Origin: JAIXWP01 sp965247015
Lineage (GTDB): Bacteria > Bacteroidota > Bacteroidia > Flavobacteriales_D > Sanyastnellaceae
DNA: 64,000 nucleotides
Reading direction: 5' to 3'
NCBI GenBank assembly: GCA_965247015.1
Contig: CBDFGG010000004.1
Coordinates: 434,001 to 498,000 of the forward strand
Part shown: positions 42,253 through 51,672 of the stretch, in pieces
How positions within the stretch are numbered: the stretch's first letter is position 1
Layout of the letters: each line of letters starts with the position of its first letter
Position numbers and translations under genes: made by a program
Notes under the pieces: model-generated
Database searches by the model: none
Seen by the model: the letters and a program-made list of their open reading frames with translations, nothing else
Told to the model about the DNA's origin: nothing

Positions 42253-44337
42253 ATGTCGACGCTAGAAAAAACAGATAACGCCAAACCAGCAAGCCTCAGC
42301 AGTGACCTACTCCTGAAAGCCTTTGACCTCATGGCTACCGCACGCAATCTTTCTGACCTCTACGAAGAAAATGCGAAAGAAACCAGCAAGTATGTTCATG
42401 CCACTTCAAGAGGACACGAAGCTTGTCAATTAGCCCTTGGTTTACAGCTCAAGTCACAAGACTTTTTAAGTGCATACTACAGAGATGATAGTATCCTTCT
42501 AGGCATTGGGGTTACACCCTATGAGCTCATGCTCCAGCTAATGGCAAAAAAAGATGATCCATTTAGCGGCGGTCGCACCTATTATTCGCATCCTTCTCTG
42601 AAAAGAGATAACATGCCAAAAATCCCCCATCAATCAAGTGCTACAGGAATGCAAGCCATTCCAACCACTGGTATCGCAATGGGGATTCAATACAAAGAGA
42701 AACAAGGGATTGAAGTTTTTGAAAATCCCGATGATCGACCAATCGTGGTGTGCTCTATTGGCGACGCAGCGATGACAGAAGGAGAAGTTTCAGAAGCCCT
42801 TCACATGGCCACTTTGAAGCAATTGCCGATTATATTTTTTATTCAAGATAATGAATGGGACATCAGCGCGCACTCTTCCGAAATTCGTTTTGGAGATGCA
42901 ATGACTGTTTCCCGCGCTTATCCTGGGCTCAAAGCAAAATCACTTGATGGCACAGACTTCATTCAATGCTACAATACCATTCAAGAGGTAATAGCAGATG
43001 TTCGTAAATCAAGAAGACCATATTTAATTCATTGCAAAGTACCATTGCTCGGACACCACACTAGCGGTGTTCGTCGTGAATGGTACCGCGATGATCTCGA
43101 AGCGGCTCAACGCAGAGATCCACTTCCAAAATTCATAAAGCAACTCGAAGGACTCGGGTTCGCTGAAAGTTCCTTGAATGAAATGTTCAAAGCGGCTCGT
43201 GTCAAAGTAGACGAGGCGTATGTTCAAGCAAAAGCGGCGGAAGACCCAAGTCCGGAAGACTTGACCAAGTTCGATTACGCCCCTACTCCAATAACCGAAG
43301 AGCGCGGCGAACGCGAGCCTGCTGGCAAGCAGCCCACTGTAATGGTGGATAGCGCATTATTTGCCATGCAAGAATTATTGGCAAAGCATCCAGAAGCCTT
43401 GCTGTACGGCCAAGACGTCGGTAAGCGACTCGGCGGTGTATTCCGCGAAGCTGCGACACTTGCGGAAAAATTTGGCGACGATCGTGTCTTCAATACTCCA
43501 ATTCAAGAAGCATTTATCATCGGTAGCACCGTTGGTATGAGTGCTGCAGGATTAAAACCAATCGTTGAAGTTCAATTTGCAGATTATATCTGGCCAGGTC
43601 TCAACCAGCTCTTCACGGAAGCAGCACGAAGCTACTACTTGAGCAACGGTAAGTGGCCAGTGAGCGCTGTCGTTCGTGTTCCAATTGGAGCATACGGCTC
43701 GGGAGGGCCTTACCACAGTAGCAGTGTAGAAAGTGTGCTCGCGAATATCAGAGGTATCAAGGTCGCTTATCCTTCTACAGGAGCTGATTTAAAAGGTCTC
43801 TTAAAATCTGCATTCTACGATCCTAATCCGGTGATCATGCTAGAGCACAAAGGACTTTATTGGAGTAAAGTAAAAGGTACTGAAGACGCACGCACCATCG
43901 AACCCGATGAAGATTATGTGATTCCATTCGGAAAGGCCCGCACTGTTTTGAGTGCTACTTCTTCTGATACAAAACTTGCTATCATAACATACGGCATGGG
44001 AGTGTATTGGTCGAAAGCCGCTGCTGAGGCCTTCCCTGGCCAAATTGAAATCATCGATTTGCGCACGATTGTGCCAGTAGACGAAGAAGCAATTGCGAGT
44101 GCAGTAAGAAAATGCGGCCGCTGTCTGGTAGTAACCGAGGAGCCCGTGGCTAACAGCTTCGCTCAATCCATCGCTGGAAGAATCGGTGAAACTTGCTTCG
44201 AATTCCTCGATGCACCCGTTAAAACGATCGGTTCGGTTAATGTTCCTGCAATCCCATTAAATAGTACACTTGAAGCTACAATGCTTCCAAACGCAGATAA
44301 GGTCAGAGAGAAAATGGCCGAGTTATTGAAATATTGA
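42253..44337 (+). CDS. Fused alpha-beta E1 component of a 2-oxoacid dehydrogenase
   Basis: A 694-residue protein starting MSTLEKTDNAKP. A longer frame from 42154 overlaps dapF and is rejected. The N-terminal half is the E1 alpha type with the thiamine-diphosphate motif SIGDAAMTEGEVSEALHMAT ... FIQDNEW. The C-terminal half (~residue 360 on) is E1 beta: LLYGQDVGKRLGGVFREA, VFNTPIQEAFIIGSTVGMSA, AYGSGGPYHSSSVESVL and VVTEEPVANSFAQSIAG. It would oxidatively decarboxylate a branched-chain 2-oxoacid or related substrate, giving an acyl group to E2. Such fused E1 proteins are common in Bacteroidota. E2 and E3 genes are not in the window. Confidence 0.93.
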   Translation: MSTLEKTDNAKPASLSSDLLLKAFDLMATARNLSDLYEENAKETSKYVHATSRGHEACQLALGLQLKSQDFLSAYYRDDSILLGIGVTPYELMLQLMAKKDDPFSGGRTYYSHPSLKRDNMPKIPHQSSATGMQAIPTTGIAMGIQYKEKQGIEVFENPDDRPIVVCSIGDAAMTEGEVSEALHMATLKQLPIIFFIQDNEWDISAHSSEIRFGDAMTVSRAYPGLKAKSLDGTDFIQCYNTIQEVIADVRKSRRPYLIHCKVPLLGHHTSGVRREWYRDDLEAAQRRDPLPKFIKQLEGLGFAESSLNEMFKAARVKVDEAYVQAKAAEDPSPEDLTKFDYAPTPITEERGEREPAGKQPTVMVDSALFAMQELLAKHPEALLYGQDVGKRLGGVFREAATLAEKFGDDRVFNTPIQEAFIIGSTVGMSAAGLKPIVEVQFADYIWPGLNQLFTEAARSYYLSNGKWPVSAVVRVPIGAYGSGGPYHSSSVESVLANIRGIKVAYPSTGADLKGLLKSAFYDPNPVIMLEHKGLYWSKVKGTEDARTIEPDEDYVIPFGKARTVLSATSSDTKLAIITYGMGVYWSKAAAEAFPGQIEIIDLRTIVPVDEEAIASAVRKCGRCLVVTEEPVANSFAQSIAGRIGETCFEFLDAPVKTIGSVNVPAIPLNSTLEATMLPNADKVREKMAELLKY

Positions 44338-44354
44338 TTTTAAACAAAACAAAC

Positions 44355-45026
44355 ATGCTTAAAAAATTATTCACCCTCGCAATCATCGCTTGTACAGCCT
44401 TGATCGTAAATGCACAAAAATTCGAAGGAAAAATTGATGCAACCATCTCTGTTCTAAAAGCACCAGCAGAAATGGCTGGAATGGAAGCCATGATGGGACA
44501 AACCATCACCTCCTCTTTCAAAGGCCATCGCTCACACACCCTTATGAAAAACATGATGGGAACTACAGCAGTCATCACAGACTCCATCAAAAAAGAAATG
44601 ATCATTCTAAATGATATGATGGGTCAAAAAACAGCAATGGTTACACCAATGGAAACCAACGCATCACCAACTGAAAATATGGGACTAGAGCTCAACGGAG
44701 CTAAAATCACAAAAGTGAACGAGCGCAAATTAATTGCTGGTTACGATTGTAAAAAAGCAATGGTAGATGTAAAGGATGAAAACGGCGCCGTTACAACCGT
44801 TGAATTATGGTATTGCGAACAAATCGCTCCAGTTGAAATGAAAGGTGAAATCCGCGGTACGCCAATGGAATTCACAATGACTGTTGAAGGAATTACAATG
44901 AAGTATGAAGTAACTGCCGTTACAAAAGAAGTAGTTGCTGAATCACTCTTCTCTATTCCAGCAGGCTATACGCTTCAGTCAATGGACCAAATGTATCAGA
45001 ACTTCGAAAGCATCGAACAGAAGTAA
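44355..45026 (+). CDS. Secreted methionine-rich protein (DUF4412-like)
   Basis: A 223-residue protein starting MLKKLFTLAIIACTALIVNA with a signal peptide ending NAQ. The mature part is beta-rich, with many methionines (EMAGMEAMMGQTITSS, KEMIILNDMMGQKTAMVTPM) and the later segments LIAGYDCKKAMVDVKDENGA and VTTVELWYCEQIAPVEMKGE. It resembles DUF4412-type outer-envelope proteins. Function is unknown; the Met-rich segments could bind copper but this is only composition. It is followed closely by a TlpA-like gene. Confidence 0.65.
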   Translation: MLKKLFTLAIIACTALIVNAQKFEGKIDATISVLKAPAEMAGMEAMMGQTITSSFKGHRSHTLMKNMMGTTAVITDSIKKEMIILNDMMGQKTAMVTPMETNASPTENMGLELNGAKITKVNERKLIAGYDCKKAMVDVKDENGAVTTVELWYCEQIAPVEMKGEIRGTPMEFTMTVEGITMKYEVTAVTKEVVAESLFSIPAGYTLQSMDQMYQNFESIEQK

Positions 45027-45032
45027 GTGGGC

Positions 45033-45524
45033 ATGAAAAAATCAACGCTGATTTTAATTGGAGTGCTATTAGGTATCGGACTCTTTTTTTGGTCGAGATA
45101 TGGGCGTGCTCAAAATCTCGAATTTGAAGAAATCAAAGTGCTGAATTTAGAGAACGAACACACTTCCCTTTCAACCTTAGTAAAAGGACCAACAATAGTA
45201 CATTTCTATGCCAGCTGGTGTGGTCCATGTATGGCGGAGATTCCCCAATTATTAGAATACGCAAAGCGTCCAGACAATCCTTACAACATCATTTTGATTA
45301 CTGATGACGAACCAGAGTTAGTGAGAAGAATGATTTTACGTGGTGAGGGAAATATCATTGTAAAGCGCGTTGATTCTTTGAAAGAGAATGATATTTTCTC
45401 CATCCCAGTGACCTATTTCACCAATAATCAAAGTGCTGTGGTGAAAAAAGTATTAGGTGAATGTGAATGGACGAAAGAAGAATTTATCACCGAAATAAAA
45501 GCACTTCCAGCAACAGAAAATTAA
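45033..45524 (+). CDS. TlpA-like thioredoxin, membrane-anchored
   Basis: A 163-residue protein starting MKKSTLILIGVLLGIGLFFW, an uncleaved membrane anchor with the domain outside the cytoplasm. The thioredoxin site is FYASWCGPCMAEIPQLLEYA (C63-G-P-C66). The cis-proline region is FSIPVTYFT. It probably reduces disulfides of envelope proteins such as apocytochromes. It starts 6 nt after the previous gene and is followed 9 nt later by a ferredoxin gene. Confidence 0.88.
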   Translation: MKKSTLILIGVLLGIGLFFWSRYGRAQNLEFEEIKVLNLENEHTSLSTLVKGPTIVHFYASWCGPCMAEIPQLLEYAKRPDNPYNIILITDDEPELVRRMILRGEGNIIVKRVDSLKENDIFSIPVTYFTNNQSAVVKKVLGECEWTKEEFITEIKALPATEN

Positions 45525-45533
45525 TAAAGAAAA

Positions 45534-45833
45534 ATGAGCCAAGAATTTAGCGGTGTAGCTAAAGTGACTACACGAATTGATGACACAGAAGTAACATTTG
45601 ACCTCCCAACTGATGGTGAAAGCATTCTCAATGCGGCCTTGAATATTGGTGTAGACGCACCCTATTCATGCAAAGGAGGAATCTGCACTTCGTGCAGAGC
45701 AAAGGTTCTCGAAGGAACAGTGAAGATGAATGTCAATTACGCACTCACCGACAAAGAATTGAAGCAAGGTTATATCCTCGCTTGTCAATCACACCCAACT
45801 TCCGAAGTAGTTAAGATTACTTGGGACGAATAA
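45534..45833 (+). CDS. Plant-type [2Fe-2S] ferredoxin
   Basis: A 99-residue protein with the cluster ligands C46, C51, C54 and C84 in YSCKGGICTSCRAKVLEG and ILACQSHP. This spacing and the ending are those of the ferredoxin domain found in the PaaE-type reductases, here as a free protein. It is cytoplasmic and transfers electrons; the partner is unknown. It sits between a TlpA gene and a YceI gene on the same strand. Confidence 0.9.
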   Translation: MSQEFSGVAKVTTRIDDTEVTFDLPTDGESILNAALNIGVDAPYSCKGGICTSCRAKVLEGTVKMNVNYALTDKELKQGYILACQSHPTSEVVKITWDE

Positions 45834-45840
45834 AAAAACA

Positions 45841-45901
45841 AACACCCACTATGAAGAACAGAATGAATATTCGGTTTTTAAAACACTTCGCAGTGGGTGT
45901 T
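45841..45901 (+). promoter_or_regulatory. Long-loop inverted repeat enclosing the YceI start
   Basis: AACACCCACT (just before the ATG at 45851) and AGTGGGTGTT (45892-45901) are perfect 10-bp complements. A T-rich tract (TTTCTTTTTTTG) follows. It could be a terminator-like or start-hiding structure, or a coincidence within the signal-peptide codons. Confidence 0.3.
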
Positions 45902-46423
45902 TTTCTTTTTTTGTTTTTAAATAATGTGAATGCGCAATCCCTCTATGAATGCCCCTCAGGCACCATTGCATTTACTTCCAACGCAGACTTAGAAATCATT
46001 AAAGCATCCTCTGACAAGCTCAAAGGATTGCTCGATGTGGAAAAAAATACGTTTGCCTTTAATATTGAAGTCTCTACATTTCAAGGGTTCAATAGTGATC
46101 TTCAAAAAGAACACTTCAATGAAAACTATCTTGAATCCAATCTTTTTCCAAAAGCATCTTTTTCTGGAAAAATTATAGACAAAATCGATCCTGCTAAGGC
46201 CTCCCAAACGATCAGAGCAAAAGGAAAATTAAATGTTCACGGCATTCAGCAAGAACGCATCATCAATGTAGAACTTATAAAGAAAGGAGATTCATTTACC
46301 TTCAGCAGTAATTTCAATGTGATGCTCGCCGATCATGGAATTACTATTCCACGAATTGTATATCAAAAAATTTCTGAAACTATCAATGTAAATGTTTCAG
46401 GAAATTTAAAAATGAAAAAATGA
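45851..46423 (+). CDS. YceI-family protein
   Basis: A 190-residue protein starting MKNRMNIRFLKHFAVGVFLF with a signal peptide ending NVNAQ. An upstream Met overlapping the ferredoxin stop is rejected. The body has the YceI pattern: IAFTSNADLEIIKASSDKLK, HFNENYLESNLFPKASFSGK, and LNVHGIQQERIINVELIKK. YceI proteins are lipocalin-like and bind isoprenoid or amide lipids in the periplasm. A second YceI gene lies at 53507. Its TGA overlaps the ATG of the next gene (ATGA). Confidence 0.85.
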   Translation: MKNRMNIRFLKHFAVGVFLFLFLNNVNAQSLYECPSGTIAFTSNADLEIIKASSDKLKGLLDVEKNTFAFNIEVSTFQGFNSDLQKEHFNENYLESNLFPKASFSGKIIDKIDPAKASQTIRAKGKLNVHGIQQERIINVELIKKGDSFTFSSNFNVMLADHGITIPRIVYQKISETINVNVSGNLKMKK

Positions 46424-49299
46424 GAAAGCTACTTCTGTTGCTTCTCGTTGCTTTTATTCCTGCGCTGATCCAAGCGCAACAACCTTACTTCCGAAAAATC
46501 ACTGTTACTCCGAAGATCGATGAAATCCATCTTTTAAAAATTCAACAGGATGAAGCTGGCTATCTCTGGCTTGGCACCAACAAAGGCATCTACAAATACA
46601 ATGGTTCACAAATCGCTGCTCCCTTCGGAACAAAAGAAAACAATGCAAAAACCATTTCATTTCTAAAAATATTCAACCATCTATTACTTGCGGGAACTTC
46701 TACGGGACAGCTTCAAATAATCGATATCCGCTCAAATACGATTCAAAACACAGTTGACGTATGTGAAGATGAAATAACTGCGATCACCATTGATTCTAAT
46801 GGGAGGATTTGGATTGGCACTGCTAATACAGGAATATATATCGGCAACGTAGACAAGCCTTGGATAAGGTTAAATACCGAGTCTAATCTTCCCGATGATG
46901 TCATTCATTGCTTTCTGACCATTCAAAATCAAACCGTAGCAGGGACAGATCGCGGCCTCGTTCTTTGGAAAGACAACCGGAATGAAAGTTCTTTTCAATT
47001 ATTCAATCAAACAAGTGGTCTTACCGATGATTTAATTACATCCATTACTCCTTCCAGAGAATCCAATAAAATCATTCTTGGAAATCAAAATGGCACTATC
47101 TCAGAATGGGATATAATTAGTCACATCAACACGCCATACTCCGCGCTAAACAACCTCCCCAAAGGAAGTGTTATCAAAATTGTAGAGACCAATAATCAAA
47201 TCATCTGCTTTACGGATGACCATCAAGTTTTCATAGGTAAAAATGCAAATGAAAATTTTGCACAGTCTTCTGAAAATAAATATTCGCCTTTCACCAATAA
47301 AACGCCTTTCAGTGACGCCATCTACGACATGGAAGGCAGTCTGATTGCATGTAATGGTACACACGAACTGCTCATCTCTGACTCACGATTTCTATTCATT
47401 ACAGATCACGATGGAGAAAGCTTAGGAAAAATTAGATCCATCATTAGTGACTCTAAAAGTAATTTATGGTTTGCTTCTCCAAATGGCGTCTTCTCTCACC
47501 AACGCTTATTCAGTAATGAGCAATTACTGATTAAACACCTTCCCACTCCCTTAGAGCCCACACAAGAGATCATCAGCCTTTCAGAAGATCACCTTGGGAA
47601 AATATGGTTTGGTATGTACGGTGCCGGCCTTGGTGTCATCGATACGCAAACAAAACGCACTAAGATCTTTACGGAAAAAGATGGATTGGTCAATAACAAT
47701 GTTCTCAGTATTGCACGCTACAATCAAGGCCTGTGGCTAGCTACGTTAGGCGGCGCATGCTATGTTGATCTTTCATCAAACACACCATCCTTTCAACGAA
47801 ACACACAAATAGATGAAATATCCAACTACATCTATTCTGTATTCACTGACTCTAAAAATCGCGTGTGGTTTGGTACAGACGGCCAAGGACCGATCGTACT
47901 TGAAAATGATAATATTCGACTTCTCGGAAAAGAATTCCCCTATATCGCAAAAAATATTTTGGATATCGCAGAAGACGCGCAAGGAGCGATATGGTTTCTA
48001 ACCTCAGATCAGCAGGTGCAATGCTTTAAAGGAAATAGAATTGAAAAAAGAGAAATCATCAATGAAGGTGCACAGCCCGATCTACTAGCCTTTGAAACTG
48101 ACCAAGAAGGAAATGTATTGGTACTAACATCTACTGGTTTTGCAGTGCTCCGATCAGATACTCCGCGGATTCAATTTCTTCCGTTTGAAGATGAGGTAAA
48201 TTCCAATTATCTAAATATTTCTTGCACTGATGAAGAAGGAAATGTATGGATAGGACTCGAGAATGCCCTGATTCGCTTTAAAGCAAATCAAGGATCTAGC
48301 CTTATGCGTCCGAAGCCTCGTATTGAAGAAATTTTGGTACTGCTAGAAAAACAGGATACTTCTGTACACGTCTATGCTTCGAATCAAAATCACTTCACCT
48401 TCAGATTCTCCTCCATTTGGTTACAGCAACAACAGAAAGTAAAGTATCGTTACAAACTAATTGGCTTCGAAGAAAATTGGTTTGAAACACGCGACCTTGA
48501 AGCAAGCTTTCCAAAGCTACCCGCAGGCAAGTACACCTTCGTACTCCAAGCCTCTACCGGAAATGGCTGGTTTGACGCGGATCAAGTGAGCTATTCATTT
48601 GAAATACGTAGACCCTACTGGCAACAATGGTGGGCTATTGCACTGTTTATCCTTGCTTTTACCGCAACAGTATTTCTACTACTTAGAAGACGAGATAAAA
48701 AACTCAAGGAAAAATCAACCATCGAAAGAGAGCGAATACAAAGCCAATTTGAAACACTGAGAAATCAAATCAATCCGCACTTCCTTTTCAATTCTTTCAA
48801 TACACTCATCAGCACGATTTCGAAAGATCAAGAATTAGCAATTGATTATGTACAGCAGTTATCAGATTATTTTAGAACTATTCTCGAACAAAGAGATAAG
48901 GAAACCATCACACTTGATGAAGAATTAGAATTAGTAAAACGCTATTTATTCTTACAGAAACAGCGCTTTGGTGAGAATCTAAAAGTTGAAATAAGCATCA
49001 ATGAAAATCTTGAGGACTACATCATTCCTCCTTTGACCTTGCAGTTATTAGTCGAGAATGCGATCAAGCACAACATCATTGCAAGAGCAAAGAATTTGCA
49101 TGTTTCCATTCTATCGAATGAAAATACTTTGGTTGTAAAAAATAATCTTCAAGAGAAGACTCAGAAGGAACCGAGCACAGGAGTAGGACTGAGCAATATC
49201 ATAAATAGATACCGTATTCTTTTCAATAAAGAAATTGAAATCATAAAAACGGAAAATGAATTTATCGTTCATTTGCCTTTAATTCGAAACCAGAAATAA
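46420..49299 (+). CDS. LytS-type sensor histidine kinase with propeller sensor
   Basis: A 959-residue sensor kinase with a signal peptide (FIPALIQA). About residues 25-640 are two-component-regulator propeller blades (DEAGYLWLGTNKGIYKYNGS, DSNGRIWIGTANTGIYIGN). A Y_Y_Y domain follows (KYRYKLIGFEENWFETRDLE), then a membrane segment (WWAIALFILAFTATVFLLL) and a His_kinase domain with QINPHFLFNSFNTLIS (His787). The N-box region PLTLQLLVENAIKHNI and the GVGLSNIINR loop complete the ATPase. It is coupled to the YceI gene by ATGA overlap, and its response regulator starts 6 nt after its stop. The ligand is unknown. Confidence 0.93.
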   Translation: MRKLLLLLLVAFIPALIQAQQPYFRKITVTPKIDEIHLLKIQQDEAGYLWLGTNKGIYKYNGSQIAAPFGTKENNAKTISFLKIFNHLLLAGTSTGQLQIIDIRSNTIQNTVDVCEDEITAITIDSNGRIWIGTANTGIYIGNVDKPWIRLNTESNLPDDVIHCFLTIQNQTVAGTDRGLVLWKDNRNESSFQLFNQTSGLTDDLITSITPSRESNKIILGNQNGTISEWDIISHINTPYSALNNLPKGSVIKIVETNNQIICFTDDHQVFIGKNANENFAQSSENKYSPFTNKTPFSDAIYDMEGSLIACNGTHELLISDSRFLFITDHDGESLGKIRSIISDSKSNLWFASPNGVFSHQRLFSNEQLLIKHLPTPLEPTQEIISLSEDHLGKIWFGMYGAGLGVIDTQTKRTKIFTEKDGLVNNNVLSIARYNQGLWLATLGGACYVDLSSNTPSFQRNTQIDEISNYIYSVFTDSKNRVWFGTDGQGPIVLENDNIRLLGKEFPYIAKNILDIAEDAQGAIWFLTSDQQVQCFKGNRIEKREIINEGAQPDLLAFETDQEGNVLVLTSTGFAVLRSDTPRIQFLPFEDEVNSNYLNISCTDEEGNVWIGLENALIRFKANQGSSLMRPKPRIEEILVLLEKQDTSVHVYASNQNHFTFRFSSIWLQQQQKVKYRYKLIGFEENWFETRDLEASFPKLPAGKYTFVLQASTGNGWFDADQVSYSFEIRRPYWQQWWAIALFILAFTATVFLLLRRRDKKLKEKSTIERERIQSQFETLRNQINPHFLFNSFNTLISTISKDQELAIDYVQQLSDYFRTILEQRDKETITLDEELELVKRYLFLQKQRFGENLKVEISINENLEDYIIPPLTLQLLVENAIKHNIIARAKNLHVSILSNENTLVVKNNLQEKTQKEPSTGVGLSNIINRYRILFNKEIEIIKTENEFIVHLPLIRNQK

Positions 49300-49305
49300 G
49301 CGACC

Positions 49306-50070
49306 ATGATGAAAGCATTCTTAATTGAAGACGAGCCTGCAGCATTAGATAGATTAAAAGCTCTTATTCAAGAAATCAATCCTTCTATTGAAATCGCAGG
49401 AGACGCTGATACCGCAGAGGGCGCTCTAGAATGGCTACAGAGCAATCCAAGTCCAGACATCATCTTCACAGATATTCAATTGGCAGATGGCACTTGTTTC
49501 GAAATATTCGATCACTACAAGCCAACAATGCCTGTGATTTTTATTACAGCTTACAATGAACACGCATTGGCGGCCTTCAAAGTAAATGCAGTCGACTATC
49601 TTCTAAAACCGCTTAAAAAAGCTGATTTAGAAAGTGCTCTAGCCAAGGTAAACATGACTGCAAAACCATCATTGGATGGCATCGATTACAGCAAACTTGC
49701 ATTAGCAATTATTGCCGAGGAGAAAAAATTTGACCGCCGTTATCTTATTCGTTTCGGCGAACACATCCGCTCCATAACCTCAGACGAAATAGCCTATATC
49801 TATACCATTCAGAAAGCCGTATTTCTTGTGCTGTTTACAGGCAAAGAGTATCCCTTCGACAAAAGTTTGGAGCAACTCGAAAAGGAGCTCGATCCGTCCA
49901 AATTCTTTCGCATCAACCGTCAATTTATCGTGAATATAAAATCGGTAGGCAATATGCATGTCGTGTCAAAATCACGCGTGCAAATTGATCTCAACCCTCC
50001 ATTTAAAGGAGAAGAAGTAATAGTGAGCACAGAGAAATCCCCACTATTCAAAGACTGGCTTGCTTCGTAG
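49306..50070 (+). CDS. LytTR-type response regulator
   Basis: A 254-residue protein. Residues 1-125 are a receiver domain with the acidic pocket ED9-10, phosphorylation site Asp56 in IIFTDIQLADG, and conserved AVDYLLKPLKK. Residues ~150-254 are a LytTR DNA-binding domain (YLIRFGEHIRSITSDEIAYI, FFRINRQFIVN). It is the cognate partner of the kinase just upstream. The target genes are not evident; neighbours are likely candidates. Confidence 0.95.
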   Translation: MMKAFLIEDEPAALDRLKALIQEINPSIEIAGDADTAEGALEWLQSNPSPDIIFTDIQLADGTCFEIFDHYKPTMPVIFITAYNEHALAAFKVNAVDYLLKPLKKADLESALAKVNMTAKPSLDGIDYSKLALAIIAEEKKFDRRYLIRFGEHIRSITSDEIAYIYTIQKAVFLVLFTGKEYPFDKSLEQLEKELDPSKFFRINRQFIVNIKSVGNMHVVSKSRVQIDLNPPFKGEEVIVSTEKSPLFKDWLAS

Positions 50071-50089
50071 GACTTAGGATAAAGACAGG

Positions 50090-51016
50090 CTATTCCGAGT
50101 AAACATCAAGTTTCCCCATCTCACCACGCGCATATCTCGTTTGGGCTTCTCGCATTTGTTCTGGTGTTGTCATCACAAAAGGCCCACCATAGGTGATGGG
50201 TTCTTGATGAGGAGTTCCTGAGCCAAACATGAATTCAAGACCAGCTGGACCCGCTTCAATAGTCACTTGATCACCTGATGTATCATAATTGATCAACGTC
50301 TGTGCAACGATCTCATGTGAGCTTGTCGAACCTGCCCCGCTTAATCCATAGGCAAATGCCATTTCTCTCGCAGGAATTTGAATGAATTGGTTGGCTTGTA
50401 GGAATACATGTAGTAGTGTCACATCCGTCGCCATCTTGTACGGAGAATGCACACCATCAAATGAACCGTGAATTACACGAACGCGGTGATGACCATTATT
50501 GAATTCAGGAATTTGTTGAGCACTTGCGTGCATTGATAACGGAGTGACCCATCTATTCTCACTTGAATGATTGATCCATATTTGAAATCCGTGACATTCC
50601 AATCCCTTGACCTTTGGAAATTCATCGTGATGCATGCCGCTACCAGCTTGCATTACATGCATTCCTCCTGGTTCTATAAAACTAAAGTCCCCTTGACTGT
50701 CACGATTGATAAAACCACCTTTACTATCAGGAAGCATGTAGGTCATTACAGAAATCCCTGCATGTGGATGAGGACCGAAAACAGGCTGTTCCATTCGAAA
50801 CTCAGTGAATACTAAAAACGGTTCTATGTCAAATGATCTTGCCATGATATCTACGCCCATCAGTCCTGGAAAGGCTTGCTTAAAACTGAAGTCTGTCTTT
50901 TGTTTGACTGCCTTATTCATTTTTTCTTGATTTTTAATAAATGAAAATGATTGCTTTATTGCGAGGGTGCCTAATACCCCCATTGAAATATTTTTTACAA
51001 ACTGTGCTCTTGTCAT
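50090..51016 (-). CDS. Pirin-family protein
   Basis: A 308-residue protein. The N-terminus (MTRAQFVKNISMGVLGTLAI) looks like a signal or anchor preceding the cupin, which is unusual for pirins. The first cupin carries the metal site, HPHAGISVMTYMLPD ... GGMHVMQAGSGMHHDEFP (His-x-His, His, Glu-type ligands). The second cupin ends GSGTPHQEPITYGGPFVMTT. Bacterial pirins are quercetinase-like or regulatory. It is under an operator-like motif shared with the marR gene upstream. Confidence 0.88.
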   Translation of the reverse strand: MTRAQFVKNISMGVLGTLAIKQSFSFIKNQEKMNKAVKQKTDFSFKQAFPGLMGVDIMARSFDIEPFLVFTEFRMEQPVFGPHPHAGISVMTYMLPDSKGGFINRDSQGDFSFIEPGGMHVMQAGSGMHHDEFPKVKGLECHGFQIWINHSSENRWVTPLSMHASAQQIPEFNNGHHRVRVIHGSFDGVHSPYKMATDVTLLHVFLQANQFIQIPAREMAFAYGLSGAGSTSSHEIVAQTLINYDTSGDQVTIEAGPAGLEFMFGSGTPHQEPITYGGPFVMTTPEQMREAQTRYARGEMGKLDVYSE

Positions 51017-51039
51017 GACTCTAATAGTTAAATCATCAA

Positions 51040-51057
51040 TTGATAAATACGCAACAA
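51040..51057. promoter_or_regulatory. Operator-like motif before the pirin gene
   Basis: The plus strand reads TTGATAAATACGCAACAA, an imperfect inverted repeat. It shares TAAATACGCAACAA with 51511-51528 and lies 24 nt upstream of the pirin start. Confidence 0.5.
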
Positions 51058-51070
51058 TATTTCCAAAAAA

Positions 51071-51508
51071 TTAGCCGACATTAGAAATTACCTTCAAAAG
51101 AACTTTAACACATGTCTTGATATCAGCTTTATCAACTCCCTCTAACGCATCCTCTATACTTTGTGCTGCACATTTCGCGGTTTGATCTCTAAGACTTTTA
51201 CCTTTCTTGGTGAGATAAATTCGAAATACTCTTCTGTCGTTGTCATCATCTCTTCTTTCCACCACTCCTTCCCTTTCAAGTATGTCGATGATTCTGGTCA
51301 CATTGGCCCGGTTGCGATTCGTAAATCGCGCTAGTTCGATTTGCGACACTCCATCCTTTTGCCATAAAAAACTCAAAACCCGAAATTGATCGGGAGTAAT
51401 CGGAAGATTTTGCTCCTTCATCAGCTTACTCAAATGACGAAATAGCGCGGTATACGCCACTCCGAGCTGCCTTCCAAAAGAATTTTCAAATCTAAAATTA
51501 TCTTCCAT
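51071..51508 (-). CDS. MarR-family transcriptional regulator
   Basis: A 145-residue protein starting MEDNFRFENSFGRQLG. An in-frame start at 51556 would run through the operator-like site and is rejected. It has the winged-helix layout of MarR: ITPDQFRVLSFLWQKDGVSQ, then ELARFTNRNRANVTRIIDIL with EREGVVERRDDDNDRRVFRI. MarR proteins repress by binding short inverted repeats and respond to small phenolics or oxidants. It probably represses itself and the pirin gene through the shared motif. Confidence 0.92.
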   Translation of the reverse strand: MEDNFRFENSFGRQLGVAYTALFRHLSKLMKEQNLPITPDQFRVLSFLWQKDGVSQIELARFTNRNRANVTRIIDILEREGVVERRDDDNDRRVFRIYLTKKGKSLRDQTAKCAAQSIEDALEGVDKADIKTCVKVLLKVISNVG

Positions 51509-51510
51509 GA

Positions 51511-51528
51511 TTGTTAAATACGCAACAA
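51511..51528. promoter_or_regulatory. Operator-like motif before the marR gene
   Basis: TTGTTAAATACGCAACAA has perfect TTGTT/AACAA arms around 8 bases and lies 2 nt upstream of the marR ATG. A near copy precedes the pirin gene, which suggests autoregulation and co-regulation. Confidence 0.55.
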
Positions 51529-51672
51529 AAATAAATAGAACATTCCATCCATCCAAATAAAACTTGTCCTAAGTATTTTCCTCATTCAAACATCATTCAT
51601 TCCCATTCGGCAAACCGGGTAAAATATTTCGATGCATCCCCCTTTAATTTCGAAACATCAAACCCTATCGCA

